This document shows positions 9,297 to 16,373 of a stretch of DNA of 43,915 nt, piece by piece. A program made the position numbers and the translations under genes. Position 1 is the stretch's first letter. Each line of letters starts with the position of its first letter. The notes under the pieces were generated by a model. That model worked only from the letters and a program-made list of their open reading frames with translations. It ran no database searches and was not told where the DNA came from. The stretch comes from Nitrospirota bacterium (GTDB lineage Bacteria > Nitrospirota > Thermodesulfovibrionia > UBA6902), in the NCBI GenBank assembly GCA_016234115.1, contig JACRHD010000020.1, positions 1 to 43,915 of the forward strand. Direction: 5' to 3'.

Positions 9297-9320
9297 GATT
9301 CATAGACCTGTATAAAGCAG

Positions 9321-9878
9321 TTATTTCTTTTTCAGGTAACCTCTCACGCCGAGTGTGGCCACGCCTATCAGAAAGAGAACAGAGCTTACCGGTTCAGGCG
9401 CCACCGGCGGAGGCCCTGCCACGCTTGTCCCGGAGATGTCGTAAGGCGTATCACCCTGAGCAAAGTATGCAACGAACGGATTGTCCCCTAACCGGTAGGT
9501 GACATCGAAGCCGAACCCCGTAAAAATTCCTCCCGGAGCTATAAAAGATTCAGGTCCGTCGGCAAATGCGGCCACGTATGTAGTCAGTTCACCCCCCGGC
9601 AGACTTTCGTTGCCATACGAACCGGAAAATCCGGACGGCGTCGTCATGTTCGAAAGAAAGGTCTCAATGTCGGTGGTCCCATCCTGAAAATACAGGAGAA
9701 GCCCGAAGAAATTCGAGTCATCCATAGATGTGTTAACAACGCTATAGTCATACCGCCAGCCGTTCGTAGTTGATGTCTCTACATAAGTTACTGTCGCCCC
9801 AGGCAACGCCCATGTCGCCGATGAAAACATCATAAGACTTACCGCGAGTATTACTGCTGCCAAAATTTTTCTCATCAT
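9321..9878 (-). CDS. PEP-CTERM sorting domain protein, secreted
   Basis: The 185-residue protein has a Sec signal peptide (about 1-24, ending SSATWA). The mature region is rich in G, T, S and aromatic residues. The C-terminal sorting signal carries VAPEP (about 160-164), a hydrophobic helix and a basic end RGYLKKK. PEP-CTERM proteins are exported and processed by an exosortase (EpsH family), often as part of exopolysaccharide or floc matrix. The central region matches no family I recognise. The start follows a GGAGG site; a second ATG is adjacent. The gene has its own sigma-54 promoter and strong terminator, so it is a single-gene transcript. No exosortase gene lies in the window. Confidence 0.9.
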   Translation of the reverse strand: MMRKILAAVILAVSLMMFSSATWALPGATVTYVETSTTNGWRYDYSVVNTSMDDSNFFGLLLYFQDGTTDIETFLSNMTTPSGFSGSYGNESLPGGELTTYVAAFADGPESFIAPGGIFTGFGFDVTYRLGDNPFVAYFAQGDTPYDISGTSVAGPPPVAPEPVSSVLFLIGVATLGVRGYLKKK

Positions 9879-10015
9879 TTTAAATATCCTCCCAGGTTTT
9901 GTTTTAAACTATTCATATCTTGTACGCAGGTTGATCCTGCGGTCGGTTTCCTGCCCTTTCAGCTTTCCAAAGCTTCCTATTTGGATTTGTTATTACTTAA
10001 TTAACATTTCTATAC

Positions 10016-10032
10016 AAGCAATAACGGTGCCA
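10016..10032 (-). promoter_or_regulatory. Sigma-54 (RpoN) promoter for the PEP-CTERM gene
   Basis: The minus strand reads TGGCAC-CGTTA-TTGCTT: -24 box TGGCAC (10032-10027), five-base spacer, -12 box TTGC (10021-10018). This is a near-consensus RpoN promoter. Transcription would start near 10007, giving a leader of about 130 bases to the ATG at 9878. Sigma-54 promoters with the PrsK/PrsR regulators are a known way of controlling PEP-CTERM genes. Confidence 0.88.
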
Positions 10033-10237
10033 GAGAATTGATGAAACCCTGAAGATATCTTTATTCTGATTTTACAGGAGGTTAATAATTTACTGTTCTT
10101 TTTCAGGAGCGGCGGAATATGAAAAATCACCGAATGTACTGTGTCATTTCACACAAATGTACCGGCACATATTGTGCGTGACACAGTAATCGCTCACAGT
10201 TACGTGGATAAGGCCGCTTGCACGACCTCATAAAACT

Positions 10238-10343
10238 GTCATGCCCGAGGTCCCCCCCGACTAAGACCTTCGAGGGCAGGCTTAATCGGGCATCCATGGA
10301 CCTGTCGAAGGGTGGATTCCCGCTTACTGACTGCGGGAATGAC
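10238..10343. repeat. Dispersed GTCATGCCC...GGGAATGAC repeat, copy 1
   Basis: The element starts gtcatgcccga and ends gggaatgac, which are inverted ends. Inside is GACTAAGACCTTCGAGGGC and CTTAATCGGGCATCCA, shared with the copy at 27169-27318. It is non-coding and belongs to a dispersed repeat class seen in many genomes. It sits in the 505-base gap 9879-10383, which otherwise holds only the sigma-54 promoter. Confidence 0.8.
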
Positions 10344-10383
10344 AAGCTTAGATAGATATAACTTGCATCCACAAACTGAGCGG

Positions 10384-11829
10384 TTACCTGTCGGCCTGAC
10401 CTTCATAATTCATAATCAAAAACAGTCCTGTTTCCGGTCCGGGCGTGAACCGTTCGTCAGCCCTGTGCCCGGCTATCCATATAATATCATTGCCTGACAC
10501 CACGACCGGGACCCTGTCCCGCTCGTCTCTCGGCACCTTTTCATCCACGAAAAAATCCTGCAGTTTCTTCTTCTTTCCGAAGCCGGAGGGATAAAAAAAG
10601 TCGCCATCAGCCCTCGCCCGTATTTTAAGGGGAAATCGTAAGATGTCCGCATTGAATGCAGCGGACTTCCTGCCGTCGTGATGACCGCCTCTTTCACCGA
10701 ACGAGGCCCGAATCACGTCGCCGGATTCTTTAATCACGATCTCGGACGGCGGCTGAATTTTATATTCAGTAATCATGACCGGAGTTGCCGATGTTATTCG
10801 CAGTACAGAGTAGTCCCTTATCGCCCTTATGCCCTTCGGCAAATAAAGCCTGTCTCCGGGCCTCCCTTTTTTGATCAGATCAATGACAGACTCCACATGA
10901 ATGAAAGCCATCCCCCTGAGGCCTTCGGTTGCGCCGACGGCCCTCCTGAGGACACGTCTGAGTAGGGCCTTCTCAAGCGTCTCGAGGGGAGAAAGGAAAA
11001 GCTCTATCATCACGGCGTCCTTCCTGCTGATGAGTCTCATAAGCGTTTTTGTGACGACGGTCTCCAGATATTCATCCTCTTCCCTGAGAATATCCATAGT
11101 CCTGCACAGACCCTGAACAAGCGAGGGATTTCTCTTTTTCATTTCCAAAAGGAATGTAAGCCTCAGCCAGTTTCTGAAATAGTCTTTCTTAAGGTTGGAA
11201 GAATCGACGACAAAAGGAAGTGACAAGTGACGAGTGACGAGTGACGAGTCATCGGCAAGAAATTCCTCTATTTCAGTTCTTTCAATCTCAATTAACGGCC
11301 TGATTACGGAGATACTGCCCCCGGACCCTTGCCCCTGGACCCTTGCCCCCAATCTCCTCACGGGTGGGATTCCCGTCAACCCTTTTCTGCCGGAGCCTCT
11401 GAGGAGATTTATCAGGAAGGTCTCCACCCGGTCGTCCGCGTGATGACCGAGGGCGATTCGCGCCGCGTTCAACTTCCATGCGATGTCTTCCAGCAACCTG
11501 TATCTCAACTCCCGCGCCGCCTCCTGGATGCTCATTCCCTTTTCCCCGGCGTGTCCTTTTACATCCACGGCTTCACTTAGGAAGTCAATTCCCATACCCT
11601 CGCAAAGATCTCTGCAAAAGGCCTTCTCATCAGCCGTCTCGCCCGGCCTCAGCCTGTGGTCGATGTAGACCGCGTGGAGCGTAATATTGAAATCCGCCTT
11701 TAGTTTGTCTAAAATAGCTGCAAGGCAAACTGAGTCCGGGCCTCCTGAAAGCCCGATTAGAACGCGGTCGCCTTCTGAAAGCATGGAATATTTGCTGATT
11801 GTGTCTTTAACTTTTTTCAGAATATCCAT
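10384..11829 (-). CDS. tilS: tRNA(Ile)-lysidine synthase
   Basis: ATP-dependent enzyme that converts the wobble C34 of the AUA-reading tRNA-Ile to lysidine. The 481-residue protein has the PP-loop SGGPDS at 28-33, the IDHRLRPGE motif (56-64), GHHADDRVET (128-137) and a TilS C-terminal domain. ATG 11829 is chosen: the frame extends upstream only through a repeat, and the family begins here. A TATAAT (11844-11839) lies only ten bases before the ATG, so the leader may be very short. Two heptamer arrays are embedded in frame: residues about 158-174 (RLGARVQGQGSG) before IRPLIEIER, and 194-204 (DSSLVTRHLSL) before PFVVDSSN. Both lie in linker regions, so activity is probably kept. Confidence 0.95.
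   Translation of the reverse strand: MDILKKVKDTISKYSMLSEGDRVLIGLSGGPDSVCLAAILDKLKADFNITLHAVYIDHRLRPGETADEKAFCRDLCEGMGIDFLSEAVDVKGHAGEKGMSIQEAARELRYRLLEDIAWKLNAARIALGHHADDRVETFLINLLRGSGRKGLTGIPPVRRLGARVQGQGSGGSISVIRPLIEIERTEIEEFLADDSSLVTRHLSLPFVVDSSNLKKDYFRNWLRLTFLLEMKKRNPSLVQGLCRTMDILREEDEYLETVVTKTLMRLISRKDAVMIELFLSPLETLEKALLRRVLRRAVGATEGLRGMAFIHVESVIDLIKKGRPGDRLYLPKGIRAIRDYSVLRITSATPVMITEYKIQPPSEIVIKESGDVIRASFGERGGHHDGRKSAAFNADILRFPLKIRARADGDFFYPSGFGKKKKLQDFFVDEKVPRDERDRVPVVVSGNDIIWIAGHRADERFTPGPETGLFLIMNYEGQADR
11220..11247. repeat. In-frame 4 x 7-bp array inside tilS (second site)
   Basis: GTGACAA, GTGACGA, GTGACGA, GTGACGA = 28 bases, encoding DSSLVTRHLS on the minus strand. The same unit type forms the hairpin at 5966-6041. 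Confidence 0.9.
11321..11348. repeat. In-frame 4 x 7-bp array inside tilS (first site)
   Basis: CCGGACC, CTTGCCC, CTGGACC, CTTGCCC = 28 bases, encoding the GARVQGQGSGG region on the minus strand. Units resemble the right arms of the cox-operon repeats at 30866-30893 and 31559-31584. Confidence 0.88.
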
Positions 11830-11856
11830 AGACAGATAATTATAACTTAAAAGAAA

Positions 11857-11936
11857 GGGTTCAAGGGGTCGAGGGTTCAAGGGGTCAAGAGAAGCTCTCA
11901 CTCGAACCCTCGAACCCCTGGACCTTTGAACCCTTG
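11857..11936. repeat. Octamer hairpin in the divergent tilS-lysA gap
   Basis: The left arm is gggttcaa, ggggtcga, gggttcaa, ggggtcaa (4 x 8, 11857-11888). The right arm 11901-11936 is complementary (ctcgaaccctcgaacccctg and beyond). It occupies most of the 116-base region where both genes need their promoters. Confidence 0.85.
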
Positions 11937-11945
11937 TTAAAAAGC

Positions 11946-13205
11946 ATGAACGATTTCAAGTATAGAAAATCTGAGTTGTACGCTGAAGACGTGCCGGTCG
12001 CCAAAATAGCTGAAAGGACAGGCACGCCCGTATATATTTACAGTCACGGTACGCTTGTCAGACATTACAGGGCGTTTAAGGAGGCGTTTGACGGATACCC
12101 CCACGTCATATGTTTTGCTCTGAAGGCCAACTCCAACGCCGCCATATTGAGACTGCTGGCCAGGGAGGGCTGCGGCGCCGACGTTGTATCGGGCGGTGAG
12201 CTCTTCTTTGCGCAAAAGTCCGGGATGCCCGCAAACAAAGTCGTATATGCAGGCGTAGGCAAGACAGAGGAAGAAATCGCGTACGCGCTGAAATCGCGCA
12301 TCCTCATGTTCAACGTGGAGTCCTCCGAAGAATTGGCGGCCATCGACAGGATTGCCGGAAAATTAAAAACGAAGGCTCCGATAGCGCTCAGGGTCAATCC
12401 CGACATAAACGCCTCGACGCATCCTTACATTTCCACGGGGCTGAAGAAACATAAATTCGGTATCCCCATCGAGAAGGCCCTCGAATACTATGGCCTGGCG
12501 GCCGGACTGCGTAACATCAGGGTCATCGGAATACATAAGCATATCGGGTCCCAGATAACGAAGGTGGAGCCTTTTGTCGATGCCCTGAAGAAAATCCTGA
12601 CACTTGCTCAAGACCTCAGGTCCCGAGGGATCGACATCAAATACCTCGACATAGGCGGGGGATTAGGCATTTCTTATAATAATGAAAAAGGCCTTCCCGG
12701 ACCGAAAGAGCTTGCAAAGGCGATCATTCCGCTCATCAAGCTCTATGATTTTACATTGATTCTCGAACCGGGGAGGTCCATCGTAGGCAACGCCGGGATA
12801 CTCGTCACCAGGGTCCTTTACCTGAAGCAGCAGCCGGAGAGGGAATTTGTGATCGTTGACGCGGGCATGAACGACCTGATAAGGCCGAGCCTGTATGACG
12901 CCTACCACCATATACAGCATGTAAAAAAGAACCGTCGTCCCCTGAAGCCGGTTGACGTGGTCGGCCCCATATGCGAATCAGGCGACTTTTTCGCGAGAGG
13001 AAGAATGATAAACCTTCCCAGGCATGATGATTTGCTTGCCGTCATGAGCGCCGGCGCGTACGGCTTTTCAATGAGCTCAAATTATAACGGACGCAGACGC
13101 GCCGCAGAGGTGCTGGTCAGGGGAAAGGAATTTTTCGTAATAAGGGAAAGAGAAGAATACACGGACCTGATAAAAGAGATAAGGGTCCCTGATTTTCTAA
13201 AATAA
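11946..13205 (+). CDS. lysA: Diaminopimelate decarboxylase
   Basis: PLP enzyme converting meso-diaminopimelate to lysine, the last step of the pathway. The 419-residue protein has the PLP lysine in FALKANSN (K60), then HKHIGSQI, the phosphate-binding GGGLGISY, EPGRSIVGNAG and the catalytic CESGD. ATG 11946 is taken because an upstream in-frame TTG (11934) lies in repeat sequence. It opens the lysA-dapF-yacG-dapB cluster. No clear Shine-Dalgarno is seen, as the hairpin occupies the leader. Family length is normal and there is no inserted repeat. Confidence 0.96.
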   Translation: MNDFKYRKSELYAEDVPVAKIAERTGTPVYIYSHGTLVRHYRAFKEAFDGYPHVICFALKANSNAAILRLLAREGCGADVVSGGELFFAQKSGMPANKVVYAGVGKTEEEIAYALKSRILMFNVESSEELAAIDRIAGKLKTKAPIALRVNPDINASTHPYISTGLKKHKFGIPIEKALEYYGLAAGLRNIRVIGIHKHIGSQITKVEPFVDALKKILTLAQDLRSRGIDIKYLDIGGGLGISYNNEKGLPGPKELAKAIIPLIKLYDFTLILEPGRSIVGNAGILVTRVLYLKQQPEREFVIVDAGMNDLIRPSLYDAYHHIQHVKKNRRPLKPVDVVGPICESGDFFARGRMINLPRHDDLLAVMSAGAYGFSMSSNYNGRRRAAEVLVRGKEFFVIREREEYTDLIKEIRVPDFLK

Positions 13206-13212
13206 GGATTTG

Positions 13213-13298
13213 GCCACAGAGAACACAGAGGAATTTATACATAGAAGATACGAAGTTGCGATGTCAGGAAGGAATTCTTTCTCTGTGTCCTCTGTGGC
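13213..13298. repeat. Inverted CCACAGAG-type repeat between lysA and dapF
   Basis: The left arm gccacagagaacacagag (13213-13230) and the right arm (13276-13298, ending ctctgtgtcctctgtggc) are near-perfect inverted copies. It fills the lysA-dapF gap. This repeat type is common as an intergenic element in varied bacteria. Confidence 0.85.
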
Positions 13299-13311
13299 TG
13301 AAATAATTTAT

Positions 13312-14229
13312 ATGAAACTTCAATTCACAAAAATGCATTCCCTCGGCAATGATTTCATTGTCATTGACGCCAGGGACCTGAAACTGAAAAATCTCCGGAA
13401 ACTTGCCGTAAGTCTCTGCGACCGGAGATTCGGCATCGGCGCCGACCAGATGCTTCTGCTCGGCCGCTCAGGCAAGGCCGACTATAAAATGCGCGTCTTG
13501 AACGCGGACGGTTCGGAAGTGCAGATGTGCGGAAACGGGATCAGGTGCCTGGGGAAATATATATGGGACGAAGAAAGCAGAGGGCAGAGGGCAAAGGGCA
13601 AAGGGCAAAATCTATCGATAGAGACGCTCGGAGGGACCAAGTATCTCAGGAGGGCCGGCAAACTTATCGAAGTCGATATGGGGGAGCCGGTGTTTGAACC
13701 TGAAAGGATACCGGTACGTCTGAGTTCAGAGTCCGGAGTCCGGAGTTTAGAGAAAGACTCGAAACGCCGTCTTTCCAATTCAAAACTCAAAACTCCAAAC
13801 TCCAGACTCTTACTCAATTACCCCCTGAAGGTGAAGGACAAGACCTTCAAAATAACCTGTGTCTCCATGGGCAACCCGCACGCGGTAATAGTTGTCAGGG
13901 ACGCGCGGAGCGCGCCGCTGAACGAGTACGGGCCTCTTATTGAACGCCACGGGCTGTTTCCTGAAAGGACAAACGTCGAGTTCATTCAGATTAAGGATAA
14001 AAGAAATATAAACATGAGGGTATGGGAAAGGGGCGCGGGAGAGACAATGGCCTGCGGCACCGGCGCGTCCGCCTCAGCCGTGGCAGCGGTCCTTCTCGGC
14101 CTTTCAGACAGAAATGTCCTTGTACGCCTTCCCGGCGGAAAACTCCGGATCCGGTGGTCTGATAAGAATGACCATGTCTACATGACAGGGGACGCAGTTA
14201 CTGTTTTTGAAGGGACCGTGGAAATATAG
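13312..14229 (+). CDS. dapF: Diaminopimelate epimerase with two in-frame repeat insertions
   Basis: Converts LL- to meso-diaminopimelate for lysine and peptidoglycan. The protein is 305 residues, about 30 longer than the usual 270-280. Both catalytic cysteines are present: MCGNGIRC (C73) and ACGTGAS (C248). The start MKLQFTKMHSLGNDF is the family start; the longer upstream frame reads repeat DNA. Residues 89-99 (SRGQRAKGKGQ) come from a 28-base heptamer array. Residues about 137-166 (SSESGVRSLEKD, then NSKLKTPNSRLL) come from a 90-base hairpin element with two arms. Both lie between conserved strands and away from the active-site loops, and together they account for the extra length. Confidence 0.95.
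   Translation: MKLQFTKMHSLGNDFIVIDARDLKLKNLRKLAVSLCDRRFGIGADQMLLLGRSGKADYKMRVLNADGSEVQMCGNGIRCLGKYIWDEESRGQRAKGKGQNLSIETLGGTKYLRRAGKLIEVDMGEPVFEPERIPVRLSSESGVRSLEKDSKRRLSNSKLKTPNSRLLLNYPLKVKDKTFKITCVSMGNPHAVIVVRDARSAPLNEYGPLIERHGLFPERTNVEFIQIKDKRNINMRVWERGAGETMACGTGASASAVAAVLLGLSDRNVLVRLPGGKLRIRWSDKNDHVYMTGDAVTVFEGTVEI
13577..13604. repeat. In-frame 4 x 7-bp array inside dapF (first site)
   Basis: GCAGAGG, GCAGAGG, GCAAAGG, GCAAAGG = 28 bases, followed by GCAAAAT. It encodes SRGQRAKGKG. Confidence 0.9.
13722..13811. repeat. In-frame two-arm heptamer hairpin inside dapF (second site)
   Basis: The left arm is GAGTTCA, GAGTCCG, GAGTCCG, GAGTTTA (13722-13749). The right arm is AATTCAA, AACTCAA, AACTCCA, AACTCCA (13777-13804) then GACTCTT. 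Total span is 90 bases, a multiple of three, adding about 30 codons without a stop. Confidence 0.9.
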
Positions 14230-14234
14230 AAGAA

Positions 14235-14330
14235 GGGTTCAAGGGTACAAGGGTACAAGGGTTCAGGCAGGGGCGGGTTTAAAAACCGCCCTTCATTACC
14301 CTTGAACCCTCGAACCCTTGAACCCTGAAT
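14235..14330. repeat. Octamer hairpin between dapF and yacG
   Basis: The left arm is gggttcaa, gggtacaa, gggtacaa, gggttcag (4 x 8, 14235-14266). The right arm is cccttgaa, ccctcgaa, cccttgaa, ccctgaat (14299-14330). The loop holds a further gggcgg/ccgccc hairpin. It ends one base before the yacG ATG. Confidence 0.9.
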
Positions 14331-14331
14331 T

Positions 14332-14520
14332 ATGAAAGTAAAGTGCCCGACATGCAGAAAACGGACTGAGTGGCAGGACAATCTTTACAGGCCTTTCTGC
14401 TCCGAAAGGTGCAAGCTTACAGACCTCGGGGCGTGGGCCTCGGAAGAATACAGAATCGAGGGTAAACTCGCTGATGAAGGCGGACAAACGCCTTTAGAAA
14501 AGGAGAACGAAAATGGTTAA
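14332..14520 (+). CDS. yacG: DNA gyrase inhibitor YacG-type zinc protein
   Basis: A 62-residue protein with the YacG zinc finger: C5, C8, C23, C27 in [11 protein letters not shown]...[13 protein letters not shown], followed by WASEEYRI. In E. coli YacG binds GyrB and blocks DNA binding. The ATG directly follows a repeat, so there is no usual ribosome-binding site. The stop (14518-14520) overlaps the dapB start by eight bases. Placement between lysine genes is incidental as far as can be seen. The family call is firm, but the gyrase role is by homology only. Confidence 0.9.
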   Translation: MKVKCPTCRKRTEWQDNLYRPFCSERCKLTDLGAWASEEYRIEGKLADEGGQTPLEKENENG

Positions 14521-15316
14521 TATCATCGTATCCGGCGCCGCGGGAAGGATGGGCAGCCGCATTATTGCTTTATCGAGGGACATCAGGGACCTTCGGCTCT
14601 GCGGGGCGCTGGAGAGCAGTAACCACCCTGCTTTGGGAAAAGACATCGGGGAAGTTATCGGCCTCGGGAAGATAGGAGTAAACCTTTCGGGCGGTGTTAA
14701 AGACATACACGAGAAAGCAGACGCGCTGATTGATTTCTCCTCCACTTCCGCGACTATCGAATGCCTGAAGGACCTGTCGGCCAAACCGCTGCCCGCAGTC
14801 ATAGGCACGACCGGTTTCAGCAAGGATGAGGCCGGACACATAAGTTTATACGCCCGGAAAGTCCCATGCGTTCTGGCCCCTAACATGAGTGTCGGGGTAA
14901 ACCTCCTCCTGAAGGTATTGGCGGACGTGGCAAGAGTGACCGGCGACGATTACGATGTCGAGATAATCGAGGCCCATCACAGGATGAAAAAAGACGCCCC
15001 CTCAGGCACCGCCATGAAGATGGCGCAGGTTGTCGCCTCGGCGTTAGGCAGGAACCTGGATGAAACAGCGGTATTCGCGCGTCACGGCTTAATAGGAGAG
15101 AGGACGCAAAAAGAGATCGGCATCCAGACCATCCGCGCGGGCGACATCGTCGGAGAGCACACGGTCATCTTCGGCACACAGGGCGAACGGATTGAAATCA
15201 CACACAAGGCCTCCAGCAGAGACACTTTTGCAAAAGGGGCGTTAAGGGCGGCCCTCTGGGTCTCCAGGCAGACCCCCGGGCTTTATGACATGCAGGATGT
15301 GCTGGGGCTGAAGTAG
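14513..15316 (+). CDS. dapB: 4-hydroxy-tetrahydrodipicolinate reductase
   Basis: NAD(P)H-dependent reductase of the DAP/lysine pathway. It is 267 residues, with the dinucleotide loop GAAGRMG at 8-14, GTTGF near 98-102 and the catalytic segment [15 protein letters not shown] (H155/H156, K160). The ATG follows AAAAGGAGAACG and overlaps yacG. The stop is 13 bases from the stop of the converging response-regulator gene, with no terminator between them. dapA, often next to dapB, is absent from this cluster. Confidence 0.96.
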   Translation: MVNIIVSGAAGRMGSRIIALSRDIRDLRLCGALESSNHPALGKDIGEVIGLGKIGVNLSGGVKDIHEKADALIDFSSTSATIECLKDLSAKPLPAVIGTTGFSKDEAGHISLYARKVPCVLAPNMSVGVNLLLKVLADVARVTGDDYDVEIIEAHHRMKKDAPSGTAMKMAQVVASALGRNLDETAVFARHGLIGERTQKEIGIQTIRAGDIVGEHTVIFGTQGERIEITHKASSRDTFAKGALRAALWVSRQTPGLYDMQDVLGLK

Positions 15317-15329
15317 GCCCTGCCCCTGT

Positions 15330-16373
15330 CTATTGGATGACCCCGTCGGGCGACAACAGCGGCACCCTGCCGCTCAGCAGAACATCCGAGACGTCGGGGT
15401 CGAACTGCGTCCCCGCGTTGTCCCTCAGCTCGGACATGACCTTCTCTGCGGTAAGGGCGTTTCTGTATGGACGGGCGGACATCATCGCGTCGACCGCGTC
15501 CGCGACGATCACAATCCTTGCGGAAAGGGGGATACGTTCGCCCGAAATACCTTCGGGGTATCCCGTGCCGTCATACCGCTCATGGTGGTAGAGGATGACC
15601 GGGATCGCGTCTTCGAGGAAGGGCACGGACTGCACGATGCGCATTCCGATGGCAGGATGTTTCTTTATTTCTTCATATTCGCTGTTCGTTAAATGACCGT
15701 TTTTCCTGAGGATGTTCTCGTCAATGCCGATCTTCCCGATGTCATGGATGGAAGCGGCGTGCTCTATTTCTTTAATTGTCTTCTTCGGCGCCCCGAGCTC
15801 CCCGGCTATCGCAGACGACAATTCCGCGACGCGCTTCGAGTGGTTATAGGTATAACGGTCTTTGGCGTCTATCGTGAGAATCAATGCGCTCACGGTCCCT
15901 TCACAGCACATGACTATGTTGGAGCGCGCCTCATCTATCTGCTTTTCAAGAGTAGAAGCCCTGTCCAACAAAGTGTCCCTCTCTGTTTTCAGATCGGCGT
16001 TTGAACGTCTCTTTGCGAGGCCTTTCTCTACAACCGTCAGGATGTCGTCCTTGTCAAAAGGCTTCAGCAGATAATCGAAAGCGCCGTGACGTATGGCGTC
16101 CCTCGCCGTCTCAAGACTTGCGTACGCGGTCAACATGACCACTTCCGTATCGGGGTGGGTCTTTTTTATCTCCTGCAGGACCGTTATCCCGTCCATCCTG
16201 GGCATCTTGATGTCCACTACCACCAGGTCGGCGGGACCCTCCGACAACATCCTGAGCCCCTCGATAGGTCCCGGCGCAGTGGAAACCGCATACTTGTCCT
16301 TCAGCACCATCCGTATCGATTCCCGCGGGGCCATCTCATCATCAATAACGAGTATCTTCTCCTTATTGCTCAC
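15330..16373 (-). CDS. Response regulator with HD-GYP phosphodiesterase output
   Basis: A 347-residue protein. The N-terminal receiver has D11-D12, phospho-acceptor D54 (VVVDIKMP) and K103 (YLLKPFD). After a short helical linker comes a complete HD-GYP domain: HDIGKIGI (H209, D210), KKHP, HHERYDGTGYP (262-272) and ADAVDAM. HD-GYP domains degrade cyclic di-GMP, so phosphorylation likely controls c-di-GMP breakdown. It starts with GTG at 16373, immediately after the stop of the upstream kinase, so it is the last gene of a six-gene transcript and probably the partner of one of the two kinases. Confidence 0.94.
   Translation of the reverse strand: MSNKEKILVIDDEMAPRESIRMVLKDKYAVSTAPGPIEGLRMLSEGPADLVVVDIKMPRMDGITVLQEIKKTHPDTEVVMLTAYASLETARDAIRHGAFDYLLKPFDKDDILTVVEKGLAKRRSNADLKTERDTLLDRASTLEKQIDEARSNIVMCCEGTVSALILTIDAKDRYTYNHSKRVAELSSAIAGELGAPKKTIKEIEHAASIHDIGKIGIDENILRKNGHLTNSEYEEIKKHPAIGMRIVQSVPFLEDAIPVILYHHERYDGTGYPEGISGERIPLSARIVIVADAVDAMMSARPYRNALTAEKVMSELRDNAGTQFDPDVSDVLLSGRVPLLSPDGVIQ

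Noticed and set aside
3148-14330. CRISPR array interpretation of the tandem repeats
   Set aside because: Units are 7-8 bases, without spacers, and no cas gene is present.
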